From positions 1 to 64,000 of the forward strand of contig NZ_CP126268.1 in the NCBI RefSeq assembly GCF_003234795.2: a stretch of DNA of 64,000 nt, read 5' to 3'. The DNA is from Curtobacterium sp. MCLR17_032. Lineage in GTDB: Bacteria > Actinomycetota > Actinomycetes > Actinomycetales > Microbacteriaceae. The translations under genes were made by a program, and so were the position numbers. Below, in pieces: positions 38,350 through 46,629 of this stretch; position 1 is the first letter of the stretch, and each line of letters starts with the position of its first letter. Below the pieces are notes generated by a model. It was not told where the DNA came from, searched no databases, and saw only the letters and a program-made list of their open reading frames with translations.

Positions 38350-40788
38350 GTGCGCGTACTGCACCCCCAACGCTCGAAAGCCCGCAGCATCGCTGCTGCG
38401 GCGCTCGGCGCGTTGGCTCTTATCAGCTCACTCTTGGTCGCGGCTCCCGCGCAGGCGTTGAGCGACACTGGTACCGGCGGGATCTTCACGCCGACCACCG
38501 GACGCATCCTCGACACGTCGAAGGGCACCGGCGGTTTCAGCACGCCGATGGTGGCAGGGACGTACCGCACCATCAAGGTCGCTGGCTTGGCAGGCGTCCC
38601 AGATGATGGGTCGGTGGCCGCCGTTTCTCTGAACGCGACGGTTGGTTCGGCACCGGACAACGGCACACTCTTTGGCCGCCCCGATGGCAACACGGCGCGC
38701 ACCACGATGTTGGTCTACAACAATCTGTCGGGGCAGTACACCTCCAACAGTGCGGTAGTCGCGGTAGGTGCCGATGGCACGATCCAGGTCATGACCGAGA
38801 CCTCTGCTCGGGTCATCCTCGATGTGCAGGGCTATTACACCGCCAGTGCGGACGGGACCGCCGCCGGTGGCTTCGTGCCTCTCGCGAAGCGCATCGTCGA
38901 CACGCGAGCCGGCCTTGGAGCCCCGAAGGCGACGCTCGCGCCGGGCGCCAGCGTCGATGTGCAGGTCGGCGGGGCCAACGGGGTACCCGCCAGTGCATCC
39001 GGGGCTGTTGTGAGCCTGATCGCGCTCAACACCACCGCTGCCGACGGCTACTTCACGCCGTACGAGACGGGGGCTACGAAGCCTGCGAATTCGCTTCACT
39101 ACGCGCCGTCCGCAAGCACCTCGATTCAGGCCCAGGTTCCGCTGTCCGCGACCGGCAAGATGACGATCGCCAACTCGTCAACGACAGCAAGCCTGATCGT
39201 GGATCTGCAGGGCTACTTCACCGCGAGCGACCAAGACGGCGCTATGTTCACTCCGGCGTCTGGCCGGGCCTATGACACCCGTGCAACGGGAAACACGGCA
39301 CTGGCCGAGCAGGAGACTCGCTCGATTCAGATCGCTGGCACCGCTGGAGTCCCGACGATGGCTTCCGGCATCAACGCGGTCGTCCTCACACTGATCGTCG
39401 CGCACGGCGGCGGGAACGGCTACGCCGAGGCATGGGCTGATGGCACCGCCCGACCCGGAACGTCGGTCGTTAACTTCAACGCAGACGAAATTCAGACGAA
39501 CACCATCACCGTGCCTCTTGGTGCAAACGGGAAGATCGCCCTGCGAAATGCCGCGAAAGCGACCAACTACGTCATTGACGTGCAGGGTTGGTACGTCAAT
39601 CCGATCGCGCCGACGGTCAGCTGCCCGTATGGCGATGGCACAACCACTCTTGCTATCCCGACCGCTGACTTCAACTGCACGGTCAAGGCGCCAGCCAACA
39701 GCGCTTCCGGGCAGCAGCTCACCACCACTGTTGATGGTGTTGAGGGCGATAGTGCTGCTATGAGCGATGCAGCCGCCACGACGCAGCGCGTCACCGTCCC
39801 CGCCCGGGGTGGTGACCACCAGATTCTGGCGCAGGTGCTGAACAATGACGGCTCCGTTGCCACGAGCTCGACAACCACGTTCCACCTCGGCGGCGACTGG
39901 GCGACCGAGCCGCTGACGACCCTTCCCGCGGACGGTGCCTACGCCTCGACGAGTACGTGGGTATCTGCCGAGTCGGCAAACGACATCTTCTCGGATGACA
40001 CCACGGTTGTTTACACGGTGTCAGCAAGTTCGGACGGAAAGTCGAACCCGATCCTGACAAGTGGCCCCGTCGCTGGTGGATACTCCGTCCCGGACGGGGT
40101 CCTACAGGATGGTCAGACCTACTACTGGACAGCCGTGGTATCCGGGACCTCGGCGGGAGCGCCGGCCACAGTCGCAACACCTGCGCACCAGTTCGTAGCC
40201 ACCAGCGCGAAGGTTTCCAACCGATGCGCAGCAGCGTTGCAGACGAAGGCTGTCAACCTCGGAGTAAGCCTAAATCGGGCTGACTACGAGTCAACGTGTG
40301 CTGGTGACGACTCGGCGGACCCGAGCGCGACTGGCGACGTTGACGACGAAGTCGGTGCAGACATGACCGACTCGTCGGATAGCAGCGCGACGACTACTGA
40401 CGCCGCCACTTCGAACGGAGCCGTGTCGCGAGCCGCAAGCGCGCCTCACGCAAAGTTCGGCTCAGTGAGCGGCCACTCCCGAGGATACCTTTGGAAGGAG
40501 GTCATGAACGTGAAGTGGTATTACGACGGTGTACACGCATGGTCGAAGAAGGCATATCGCGGAGTAAAGGGATACCAGCGCTGTCACGCCGACGGCTCGT
40601 ACGCTGTTGGAGCGTCCGTAACCAAGCTTGCCTGCGGAAACTACTCACCCGCCGGGAAGGACCTCTTGTACGAGACTGTCCAAGTGGACTACGCTTTCAA
40701 GGGATCGCCGTTCAGCTATGTTCAGTCCTTCCATGCTGCCATTACGAAGACGGGCAAAACCTCTGCCGGATCAGGGGTTGGCTTTTGA
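38350..40788 (+). CDS. Secreted multi-repeat surface protein
   Basis: 812 aa. A Sec signal peptide (basic start, hydrophobic core, cleavage after AAPAQA near residue 37) is followed by three tandem repeats of about 125-130 residues (roughly 43-170, 173-295, 298-420). Each begins like FTPxxGRxxDTR and ends VIDVQGYY/W, a repeat common in exported actinobacterial proteins. Next come beta-sandwich segments with paired cysteines (about 425-610), an acidic Ser/Thr/Asp-rich stretch (660-700) and a distinct C-terminal domain rich in aromatic residues (GYLWKEVMNVKWYYDGVHAW). It is probably displayed or released at the cell surface; substrate and role unknown. The start is GTG with AGGGGG six bases upstream. 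Confidence 0.85.
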   Translation: MRVLHPQRSKARSIAAAALGALALISSLLVAAPAQALSDTGTGGIFTPTTGRILDTSKGTGGFSTPMVAGTYRTIKVAGLAGVPDDGSVAAVSLNATVGSAPDNGTLFGRPDGNTARTTMLVYNNLSGQYTSNSAVVAVGADGTIQVMTETSARVILDVQGYYTASADGTAAGGFVPLAKRIVDTRAGLGAPKATLAPGASVDVQVGGANGVPASASGAVVSLIALNTTAADGYFTPYETGATKPANSLHYAPSASTSIQAQVPLSATGKMTIANSSTTASLIVDLQGYFTASDQDGAMFTPASGRAYDTRATGNTALAEQETRSIQIAGTAGVPTMASGINAVVLTLIVAHGGGNGYAEAWADGTARPGTSVVNFNADEIQTNTITVPLGANGKIALRNAAKATNYVIDVQGWYVNPIAPTVSCPYGDGTTTLAIPTADFNCTVKAPANSASGQQLTTTVDGVEGDSAAMSDAAATTQRVTVPARGGDHQILAQVLNNDGSVATSSTTTFHLGGDWATEPLTTLPADGAYASTSTWVSAESANDIFSDDTTVVYTVSASSDGKSNPILTSGPVAGGYSVPDGVLQDGQTYYWTAVVSGTSAGAPATVATPAHQFVATSAKVSNRCAAALQTKAVNLGVSLNRADYESTCAGDDSADPSATGDVDDEVGADMTDSSDSSATTTDAATSNGAVSRAASAPHAKFGSVSGHSRGYLWKEVMNVKWYYDGVHAWSKKAYRGVKGYQRCHADGSYAVGASVTKLACGNYSPAGKDLLYETVQVDYAFKGSPFSYVQSFHAAITKTGKTSAGSGVGF

Positions 40789-41045
40789 GTGACACGCAGG
40801 CTCTCGAGTCCCGTAGGGTGATTATTGCCGTTGTTCTCACCTTGCTCGGCGTGGCGCTGGCCACAGCTCTCTTCCCGGGGCTTGGAGCAGTGGCGGCAGT
40901 CGGAGGCTTGTTCGTACCCGTCGTGCGCAGAAGTCTACCGGCAACTATAACGGTGGTCATAGCTGGGATTGTTTCCCTGCTTATCTCGGCATTGATATTA
41001 TTTGCCGTATATGGCCCGATGGATGTGAATTACACTTTCCATTAA
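40785..41045 (+). CDS. Small membrane protein coupled to the secreted protein
   Basis: 86 aa (SDTQALESRRVIIAVVLTLL...), starting at a TTG that overlaps the previous TGA (TTGA), with AGGGG about ten bases upstream. Two or three membrane spans (about 11-45 and 51-78) and a short tail. Codon position bias supports coding. The overlap says it is made with the surface protein and may anchor, export or regulate it. No family recognised. A GTG start at 40789 would be in another frame and is not used. Confidence 0.65.
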   Translation: MSDTQALESRRVIIAVVLTLLGVALATALFPGLGAVAAVGGLFVPVVRRSLPATITVVIAGIVSLLISALILFAVYGPMDVNYTFH

Positions 41046-41071
41046 GCTACAGGCAACATAAGTCCAATCGA

Positions 41072-41104
41072 AACTGCCTCCAGTCAAAAGCTGGGGGCAG
41101 TTTT
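41072..41104 (+). terminator. Terminator of the surface-protein operon
   Basis: AACTGCCTCCAG (41072-41083) pairs with CTGGGGGCAGTT (41091-41102; one T-G pair), followed by TTGCG. It lies 27 bases after the small membrane gene. Confidence 0.75.
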
Positions 41105-41223
41105 GCGCGGTCGCCCGGCGCCATGGGTGCCGCGGCGAAGCGTCCACAAGAGTCAAGGACGGGACTATGCCGAGTGGGGTAGGCCCCCTGACATACACCC
41201 ATCGCAAGTGGTCTACTTGGAGC

Positions 41224-41349
41224 ATGGATGAGACCCGTCGCCGTGAGCCCCGCTACTAGCTGTGGGTGGCGCTTGGGGTCGGCGTACCATCCGTGACGCT
41301 CTCCGTGCTGATGAGCGTGATCCTAGTGACGGGGCGCCTCAGCTACTGA
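41224..41349 (+). pseudogene. Small membrane ORF interrupted by an in-frame TAG
   Basis: ATG at 41224 starts MDETRRREPRY, then TAG (41257-41259), then in the same frame a complete hydrophobic segment LWVALGVGVPSVTLSVLMS and GRLSY with TGA at 41347-41349. Removal of the stop gives a 41-aa single-span protein typical of short actinobacterial membrane peptides. The rest of 41105-41406 shows nothing else. Confidence 0.35.
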
Positions 41350-41406
41350 ACTGTTCGGTCGGAAGCTTGTGGGCTGGCGAGGGCGTTCTGGCTGCCGGTT
41401 GATCTC

Positions 41407-42945
41407 TTACGATGCTGTGCGGAACTCGATGAGGGTGACGCCCCCGTAGGTGTTCGTTTCGGCCGGGCGGTACCCGTGTCCCAGGATCGCCTGGGTTACC
41501 AGTCGCACTTCGGGGCTGTTGGTCTGTCCGACGTACCAGACGACGTCGACGGAGTCGGAGCGTCCGACCGCGGCGCCGACGTCCCCACGGGTCGGCCAGA
41601 ACCCATCCGCGGGCGGCGCCGGCGTGCGGCCGAGGTCCGTGACGCCCTGCAGTTGTTGCGGGTAGTCCACCCGCAGCTGTGTGGGCGGACGGGCCATGGT
41701 GCCGTAGATGATGCCGGCCCGATCGGTCCCGTCGGCCAGACGTTCTGTACGGATCTCGTCTGCGACGGCGTGGAAGTCTGCGGTGACGGGGATCCCCCAC
41801 CGGACCTGCTTCCACGCGGAAGCTCCGAGCACGAGCAGCAGTACGAGGCCGATGACGGCGACGATCGCCGTCAGTCGGCGGCGCATGAGCGCGTCGAGGC
41901 CGGCTGCGACGAGGAGGGAGAGAGCGGGGACGCTCATCGCGAGGTACCGGTCGGTGAACGTCGGCGACACCAGGACCGTCACCACCAGCAGCCCGAGCGG
42001 CGGCACCACGAACCACGGAATGAGCAGCCCGAGCGCCGGACGGAGACGACGAGTCCGGAGCATCCACACGATGCCGACGATGGCGAGCAGCCAGCTGATG
42101 ATCGCTGCAACGGTCGGCCATCGAGGGCTCTGCTGCACCAACGGCAACAGGAACGACGCGTCCCGGAACACGGTGCGGAAACCACTGGACACGGTCGGCG
42201 CTTTCAACCAGCCGATCTGTCCGCTCTGACCGGCAGCGAGGACAGCGAACGGGGCAGAGAACACGGCGACGATGACGATGACCCCAAGGCCGATCACGGC
42301 TGCTCGGTTGCCGGAACGGCCTCGACGACGCCAAATGAGTAGGACCGTCACGGCGTGTGCGGCGATGAGGAACACGATCCACAGATCCAGCAGCACTCCG
42401 GCGTACGCGACCACCGCGTAGCCGGCCCACGCCGCCGCTGCGTGCCACCGCTTCCTCGTCGTGCTCGGATCAACGGCGACAAGGAAAAGCATGGATGCGG
42501 CGACTGCGGCCAGCATCTCGAGCGCCTGGGAGCGTCCGTTCGTCGCAGCGAGCAGGACTGCAGGCGTCGCGAGGAACACGACCGCGGCGAGCACTCCTGC
42601 CCGAGCGCTGAGCAGTCGGGCACCGAGTGGCACCAGGAGCGCCGCAGCTGCCGCGGCGGCCACGGCTGATGGGACGCGGAGCGCGAGCGGCGAGTAGCCG
42701 ACCAGATCGAACCAGACATGCAACACCGCGTAGTAGGCGGCGTGCACAACGTCGATGTGGCGCACCAACTCGGCGAGCCCCGCCCAGGAACGCGTTGCCG
42801 AGATGACGGAAGCGGACTCGTCAAGCCAGAGGGTGCGCTGGGCGGCCCACGCGACGTTCAGCGCCGCACCGAGTACGAAGACCACGGCCGCTGCCAACCA
42901 AACGTTGCGCTGCGGCGTCACACGATCTGCAGCTTGGTGGGACAC
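41407..42945 (-). CDS. GT-C type membrane glycosyltransferase (mannosyltransferase-like)
   Basis: 512 aa with about eleven membrane spans and a C-terminal extracellular region of about 110 residues. The first external loop carries LWLDESAS (around 39-46), the acidic catalytic motif of polyprenyl-phosphate-sugar-dependent GT-C enzymes (GT39/GT83 class). Such proteins transfer sugars to lipids or exported proteins on the outer membrane face. The neighbouring secreted protein is a possible acceptor, but this is guesswork. It is convergent with that operon. Confidence 0.8.
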   Translation of the reverse strand: MSHQAADRVTPQRNVWLAAAVVFVLGAALNVAWAAQRTLWLDESASVISATRSWAGLAELVRHIDVVHAAYYAVLHVWFDLVGYSPLALRVPSAVAAAAAAALLVPLGARLLSARAGVLAAVVFLATPAVLLAATNGRSQALEMLAAVAASMLFLVAVDPSTTRKRWHAAAAWAGYAVVAYAGVLLDLWIVFLIAAHAVTVLLIWRRRGRSGNRAAVIGLGVIVIVAVFSAPFAVLAAGQSGQIGWLKAPTVSSGFRTVFRDASFLLPLVQQSPRWPTVAAIISWLLAIVGIVWMLRTRRLRPALGLLIPWFVVPPLGLLVVTVLVSPTFTDRYLAMSVPALSLLVAAGLDALMRRRLTAIVAVIGLVLLLVLGASAWKQVRWGIPVTADFHAVADEIRTERLADGTDRAGIIYGTMARPPTQLRVDYPQQLQGVTDLGRTPAPPADGFWPTRGDVGAAVGRSDSVDVVWYVGQTNSPEVRLVTQAILGHGYRPAETNTYGGVTLIEFRTAS

Positions 42946-43388
42946 CGCTGCAGCCTAACGGCGCTGCCACTCCCACCACCGCTGGGGTGTGAGTTGCTGC
43001 CCCACTGGCCGCTCCACCCAAGCAGGGATCGAATGCGTTATTGATGCGCGGGAGGCCTCGGAGCTGACCTTGGGCTGGGGCGGCCCGAGGTCTGGCGCGC
43101 TGGCGGGTCTCAGAACTGGCACCGTCACCGGACTGGCATACGGACCCCTCTTCTGAGACCCGGCGCGAAGCGCTGCTTCGGGCATGACGAGCGCTCTCGA
43201 AAACGGATCCCCTATCGGAACCCTGCCTCCCCCTCCCCCGCTCGCGTCCAGCAGCAACCGACGGTGACCGGTCTGGAGCCGATACTCATCCTTATGTCAG
43301 AATTGGGTGAGCTCGCCTGCCGCTGCGGTGCGTCGGCCGATGTGTGCGCCGCACTCTGCGGAAGTGCGCGTCACGGAATCTCGAGGAC
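42946..43388. other. Spacer without a recognisable gene
   Basis: No credible coding sequence on either strand. It contains one clear inverted repeat: CGGGTCTCAGAA (43104-43115) and TTCTGAGACCCG (43151-43162), 12 bp perfect with 35 bases between. This could be a terminator for the leftward small membrane gene or a relic of a transposon end; no transposase is present. Confidence 0.5.
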
Positions 43389-43783
43389 TCAGAATGCAGC
43401 GACGACGAGACCCGCGACGCATCCGAAGATGCCGACGATCGTCATGGCGTTCGCGAACACCAGGGCGGCACCCTCCGTTCGGACGCGCTCAAGTGCCCAC
43501 GTTGCCAGGACCGTTGCGACGATGGCTACTGGGAACGAGGCGATCCAAGTGACGCCCTGGGTTTGATGAGCAGCCCTGACGTCGGCGGGAAGCGCAGGAA
43601 GGACCCCGCGGCCACTCTCGTCGGTTGCTCGGGAGGCAGCATCGATCGGAGCGGTGTGCATGTCATGTATGCCAGGACGTACGCCAGCGCGTGGCCGGCG
43701 ATGAGGACGAAGGCGATCGAAGGCATGCGCCAGGCGAACATCTGCCCACGTCGGATCTGACTCACGCTTTCAGCCCGCCGCAA
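43389..43783 (-). pseudogene. Small membrane-protein gene with a probable frameshift
   Basis: Two overlapping frames each show only part of a protein. From 43783 the first encodes a basic start and a hydrophobic span, SIAFVLIAGHALAYVLAY, then loses protein character at about 43660. The second takes over there (HTAPIDAASRATDES...) with two more spans (VTWIASFPVAIVATVLATW and AMTIVGIFGCVAGLVV) to a stop at 43389. Joining them gives about 130 aa with three spans. The shift lies near 43650-43668. A sequencing error would look the same. The second frame could also start on its own at ATG 43661, without a ribosome site. Confidence 0.5.
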
Positions 43784-43789
43784 CCGGGG

Positions 43790-44485
43790 TCAGTCGCCGG
43801 GGAGACCGATCTTCGAGCCGCGCGGGTCGAGGTTGCGGCGTGCGGGGGCATCGACGGCCGGGGCCGGCTCGAGCGCGAGGGCTCGGTGGCGTGCGGCGTC
43901 GGACCTCCCGATCCCCGTCACCACGGCGATGAAGGACGCCGACTGCAGCAGCATGAGCATCGGTGGCCAGAACAACACGAGCGGGGAGTCGAGCGAGCCG
44001 AGCCCCGACAGCAGCGCCCCCGCCCAGACGAGCGCCCAGGCGATCGGCAGCAGGACGAACCGGGCGGCGAGGGCGACGGACGGGCCGAGGGTGCGCTCGG
44101 CCCGGGCGAGGACCTCGTCGCGGTCCTCCGGGAACATCGCCGGAGGACGAACGGCGAACTGCCGGTCGATGCGCTCATCGCGGCGCCAGTCACCGGTCCC
44201 GGTCCCGGTGGCGGTGCCTCGGAGGTCGAGATCCCGACGGTCGACCCGGAGGAACACCCCGACCAGGCACCCGAGTGCGGCCGCCAAGCAGACGATCGCC
44301 AGGAGGCGCAGGGGCCACGGCCCGTCGAAGATGCCCCAGAGCAGATCGGCGATGACCATGACAACGCCCGAGACGACGGCGACCGTGCCGGTCACGACGG
44401 TCCGGCGTCGGAGCCGCGCCGGGTCGAGGAACTCCGACCGCCGTGTGCGGGCGATGCGCCAACCGGTCGAGAACGCGTTGCGCAT
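43790..44485 (-). CDS. Hypothetical four-span membrane protein
   Basis: 231 aa. Two spans near the N-terminus (about 30-52 and 59-80), a charged cytoplasmic loop of about 60 residues (DRRDLDLRGTATGTGTG...FPEDRDEVLARAERTLG) and two further spans (about 143-166 and 170-190). No known domain. It ends 6 bases before the frameshifted gene, on the same strand, so both may belong to one transcript. Confidence 0.72.
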   Translation of the reverse strand: MRNAFSTGWRIARTRRSEFLDPARLRRRTVVTGTVAVVSGVVMVIADLLWGIFDGPWPLRLLAIVCLAAALGCLVGVFLRVDRRDLDLRGTATGTGTGDWRRDERIDRQFAVRPPAMFPEDRDEVLARAERTLGPSVALAARFVLLPIAWALVWAGALLSGLGSLDSPLVLFWPPMLMLLQSASFIAVVTGIGRSDAARHRALALEPAPAVDAPARRNLDPRGSKIGLPGD

Positions 44486-44515
44486 GCCGTCATCCTGCTC
44501 CCTCGCCGGGGAACA

Positions 44516-44552
44516 CGGAACGGCCGACCCTGCAGGAGGGCCGGCCGTTCCG
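44516..44552 (-). terminator. Terminator of the dehydrogenase-isomerase operon
   Basis: CGGAACGGCC (44516-44525) pairs with GGCCGTTCCG (44543-44552), with four more inner pairs after one mismatch. Located 16 bases beyond the stop at 44568 on the minus strand. Confidence 0.75.
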
Positions 44553-44567
44553 GTGGTGGGGCTGCGG

Positions 44568-45677
44568 CTACTCGCCGGCGGTCAGGACCGCGGCGGCCGG
44601 GTCGAAGTCCTCCGGCAGCGGCGGGATCGCGTCGACGGACGACGTGATCTCGACGGCGGAACCCGACTCGGCGGCGTCGCGGATGCCGAGCAGCACGTCC
44701 AGGACGTGCAGGGCCACGGCACCGGAGGCGCGTTCCGGTCGGTCCTCGGCGATCGCGCGGGCGAGCTCCACGACCCCGGTGCCACGGCCCCAGGTGGAAC
44801 CGACGGCGGGCAGGGTCTCGGGCTCGTCGTGCCCGTAGCGCCAGAGGGTCGACTCGCCCTCGAACGTGTTCGGGTCCGGCAGCGAGATGGTGCCGAGGGT
44901 GCCGTTGATCTCGACGAAGCCCATCCGCGGCAGAGCGTGCTGGAACGAGAACGTCGACTGGGCGGACTGCCCGCCGGCGAACTCGATGAGCGCTGCGTGG
45001 TGCGTCGGGACCTCGACGGGGAAGGTCTCGCCGGCACGGTCACCAGAGGCGATCGTGCGGCGGTCGAGCGACTTCGACGAGACGGCCTGCACGCGCGAAG
45101 CGGTGCCGAACGCGTGCACGAGCGTGGTCACGTAGTACGGGCCCATGTCGAACAGGGGGCCGGCACCGGTGGCGAACAGGAAGTCCGGGTTCGGGTGCCA
45201 CGCCTCGGGTCCGGGCACGTGGAACAGCGTCGTCGCGGTGAGCGGCTCGCCGATGTCCCCGCGCGCGATGGCCCGGAGCGCCGTCTGGATGCCCGCGCCG
45301 AGCACGGTGTCCGGAGCGGTCGCGACGCGGAGGCCCTTCGCCTGCGCCGACGCCAGCACGGCCGCGGCCGAGTCGTGGTCGGTGGCAATCGGCTTCTCGC
45401 TCCACACGTGCTTGCCGGCGTCGATGATCTGCTGGTCGACCTCGGCGTGCACGGCGGGGATCGTCAGGTTGATGACGATCTGCACGTCGTCACGGGCCAG
45501 GAGCTCGTCGACGCTGCCGGAACCGGCGACGCCGTACTTCTCGGCCTGGGCGGCGGCCCGGTCGAGCAGCACGTCGGCGACGAAGCGGACCTCGACGTCG
45601 GCGAACTGGGTCAGGTTCTCGAGGTACTGCGTGGAGATGTTCCCCGCGCCGATGATGCCGATGCCGGTGCGGCTCAC
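44568..45677 (-). CDS. Gfo/Idh/MocA-family oxidoreductase
   Basis: 369 aa. N-terminal Rossmann domain with GIIGAGNIS (about 7-15), the family motif SEKPIA with the conserved Lys (about 93-98), and a C-terminal beta-sheet domain with GPLFDMGPYYVTTLVHAFG carrying the catalytic Asp and His-type positions. Members oxidise or reduce sugars and cyclitols with NAD(P). It overlaps the upstream isomerase gene by 4 bases, so the pair acts in one pathway, plausibly sugar or inositol breakdown. The substrate cannot be read from sequence. Confidence 0.9.
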   Translation of the reverse strand: MSRTGIGIIGAGNISTQYLENLTQFADVEVRFVADVLLDRAAAQAEKYGVAGSGSVDELLARDDVQIVINLTIPAVHAEVDQQIIDAGKHVWSEKPIATDHDSAAAVLASAQAKGLRVATAPDTVLGAGIQTALRAIARGDIGEPLTATTLFHVPGPEAWHPNPDFLFATGAGPLFDMGPYYVTTLVHAFGTASRVQAVSSKSLDRRTIASGDRAGETFPVEVPTHHAALIEFAGGQSAQSTFSFQHALPRMGFVEINGTLGTISLPDPNTFEGESTLWRYGHDEPETLPAVGSTWGRGTGVVELARAIAEDRPERASGAVALHVLDVLLGIRDAAESGSAVEITSSVDAIPPLPEDFDPAAAVLTAGE

Positions 45678-46474
45678 TTGTCGTTGTCCTTCAGCCAGGT
45701 GAGGGACTCGGTGATGCCCTCGAAGACGTCGCCCTTGTACGCGTCGAACTCGACGACGCGGATGGCCTGCGGCGCCGCGGCGAGGATGCCCGCCACGTCG
45801 ACGTCGCCCTGGCCGGCCGGGGTCTGGTTCTCGAAGGCACGCTGCAGGGCCTCGGGCACGATGAGGGCGCTCTCGGACGAGGGCAGTGCGGTGCGGATGT
45901 CACCGTCGACCTTGCCGTCCTTGACGTGGATGGCGACGACGCGGTCGCCGAGGCCACGGAGCACGGCGGCGGCGTCCGCGCCACCGACGGTCGCCCAGAA
46001 GGTGTCGACCTCGAGGACGGTCTCCGGCGCGAGCTGCTCGACGAACAGGTCGTAGACCGTGCGGCCGTCGACCTTGTTCGTGAACTCCCACTGGTGGTTG
46101 TGGTACCCGAACTGCAGGCCACGGGACGCGGCCTCGGCGGTGAGGACGTTGACGCGCTCGGCGATCTTCGCGACGTCGTCCGCGGTCTGCCAGCGGTCGG
46201 TCGGGATGAACGGGTCGATGACGGTGTGGATGCCGAGGCGCTCCGCAGCGTCCCAGATCGGGGCGGTGTCGTCGGCGTCGATCACGGCGACGTGGCCGGA
46301 GGGGGCCTTCAGGCCGGTGGCCGCGAACGCACGCTCGAGGTCGGTGGCGCGCTCGACGAACGCGTAGGGCTCGACGTTCTCGTAGCCGATCTCGCGGACC
46401 CGGGCGATGGCCTGGTCGAGGTCTTCGGCGATCGCGTCGCGCAGTGAGTACAGCTGCACAGAGGTGGTGGGCAT
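45674..46474 (-). CDS. Sugar phosphate isomerase/epimerase (xylose isomerase-like TIM barrel)
   Basis: 266 aa from the ATG at 46474, with AAGGAG nine bases upstream; the longer frame to 46522 has no ribosome site. The AP-endonuclease-2/IolE-like barrel is shown by TTSVQLYSLRDAI, GYHNHQWEF, LEVDTFWATVGG (Glu and Asp metal ligands), VAIHVKDGK and IRVVEFDAY. First gene of a two-gene operon with the Gfo/Idh/MocA dehydrogenase. Confidence 0.88.
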   Translation of the reverse strand: MPTTSVQLYSLRDAIAEDLDQAIARVREIGYENVEPYAFVERATDLERAFAATGLKAPSGHVAVIDADDTAPIWDAAERLGIHTVIDPFIPTDRWQTADDVAKIAERVNVLTAEAASRGLQFGYHNHQWEFTNKVDGRTVYDLFVEQLAPETVLEVDTFWATVGGADAAAVLRGLGDRVVAIHVKDGKVDGDIRTALPSSESALIVPEALQRAFENQTPAGQGDVDVAGILAAAPQAIRVVEFDAYKGDVFEGITESLTWLKDNDK

Positions 46475-46629
46475 TGCAGAGGCTCCTTCGATCCTGACGT
46501 GGTGTGCGGCCGACGGAGACACTGCTCCACGGCGAGACGATCCGACGCTACCGCAGAAACCACCCGCTGTGTAGTTTTCATCCCCGTGTGACGTGATCCG
46601 TGCCTCCCGGACCGTCGTACGGTTGCAAG

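Noticed and set aside
43104..43162. Insertion-sequence ends
   Set aside because: A 12-bp inverted repeat is present, but there is no transposase, target duplication or cargo; it is noted only as a hairpin.
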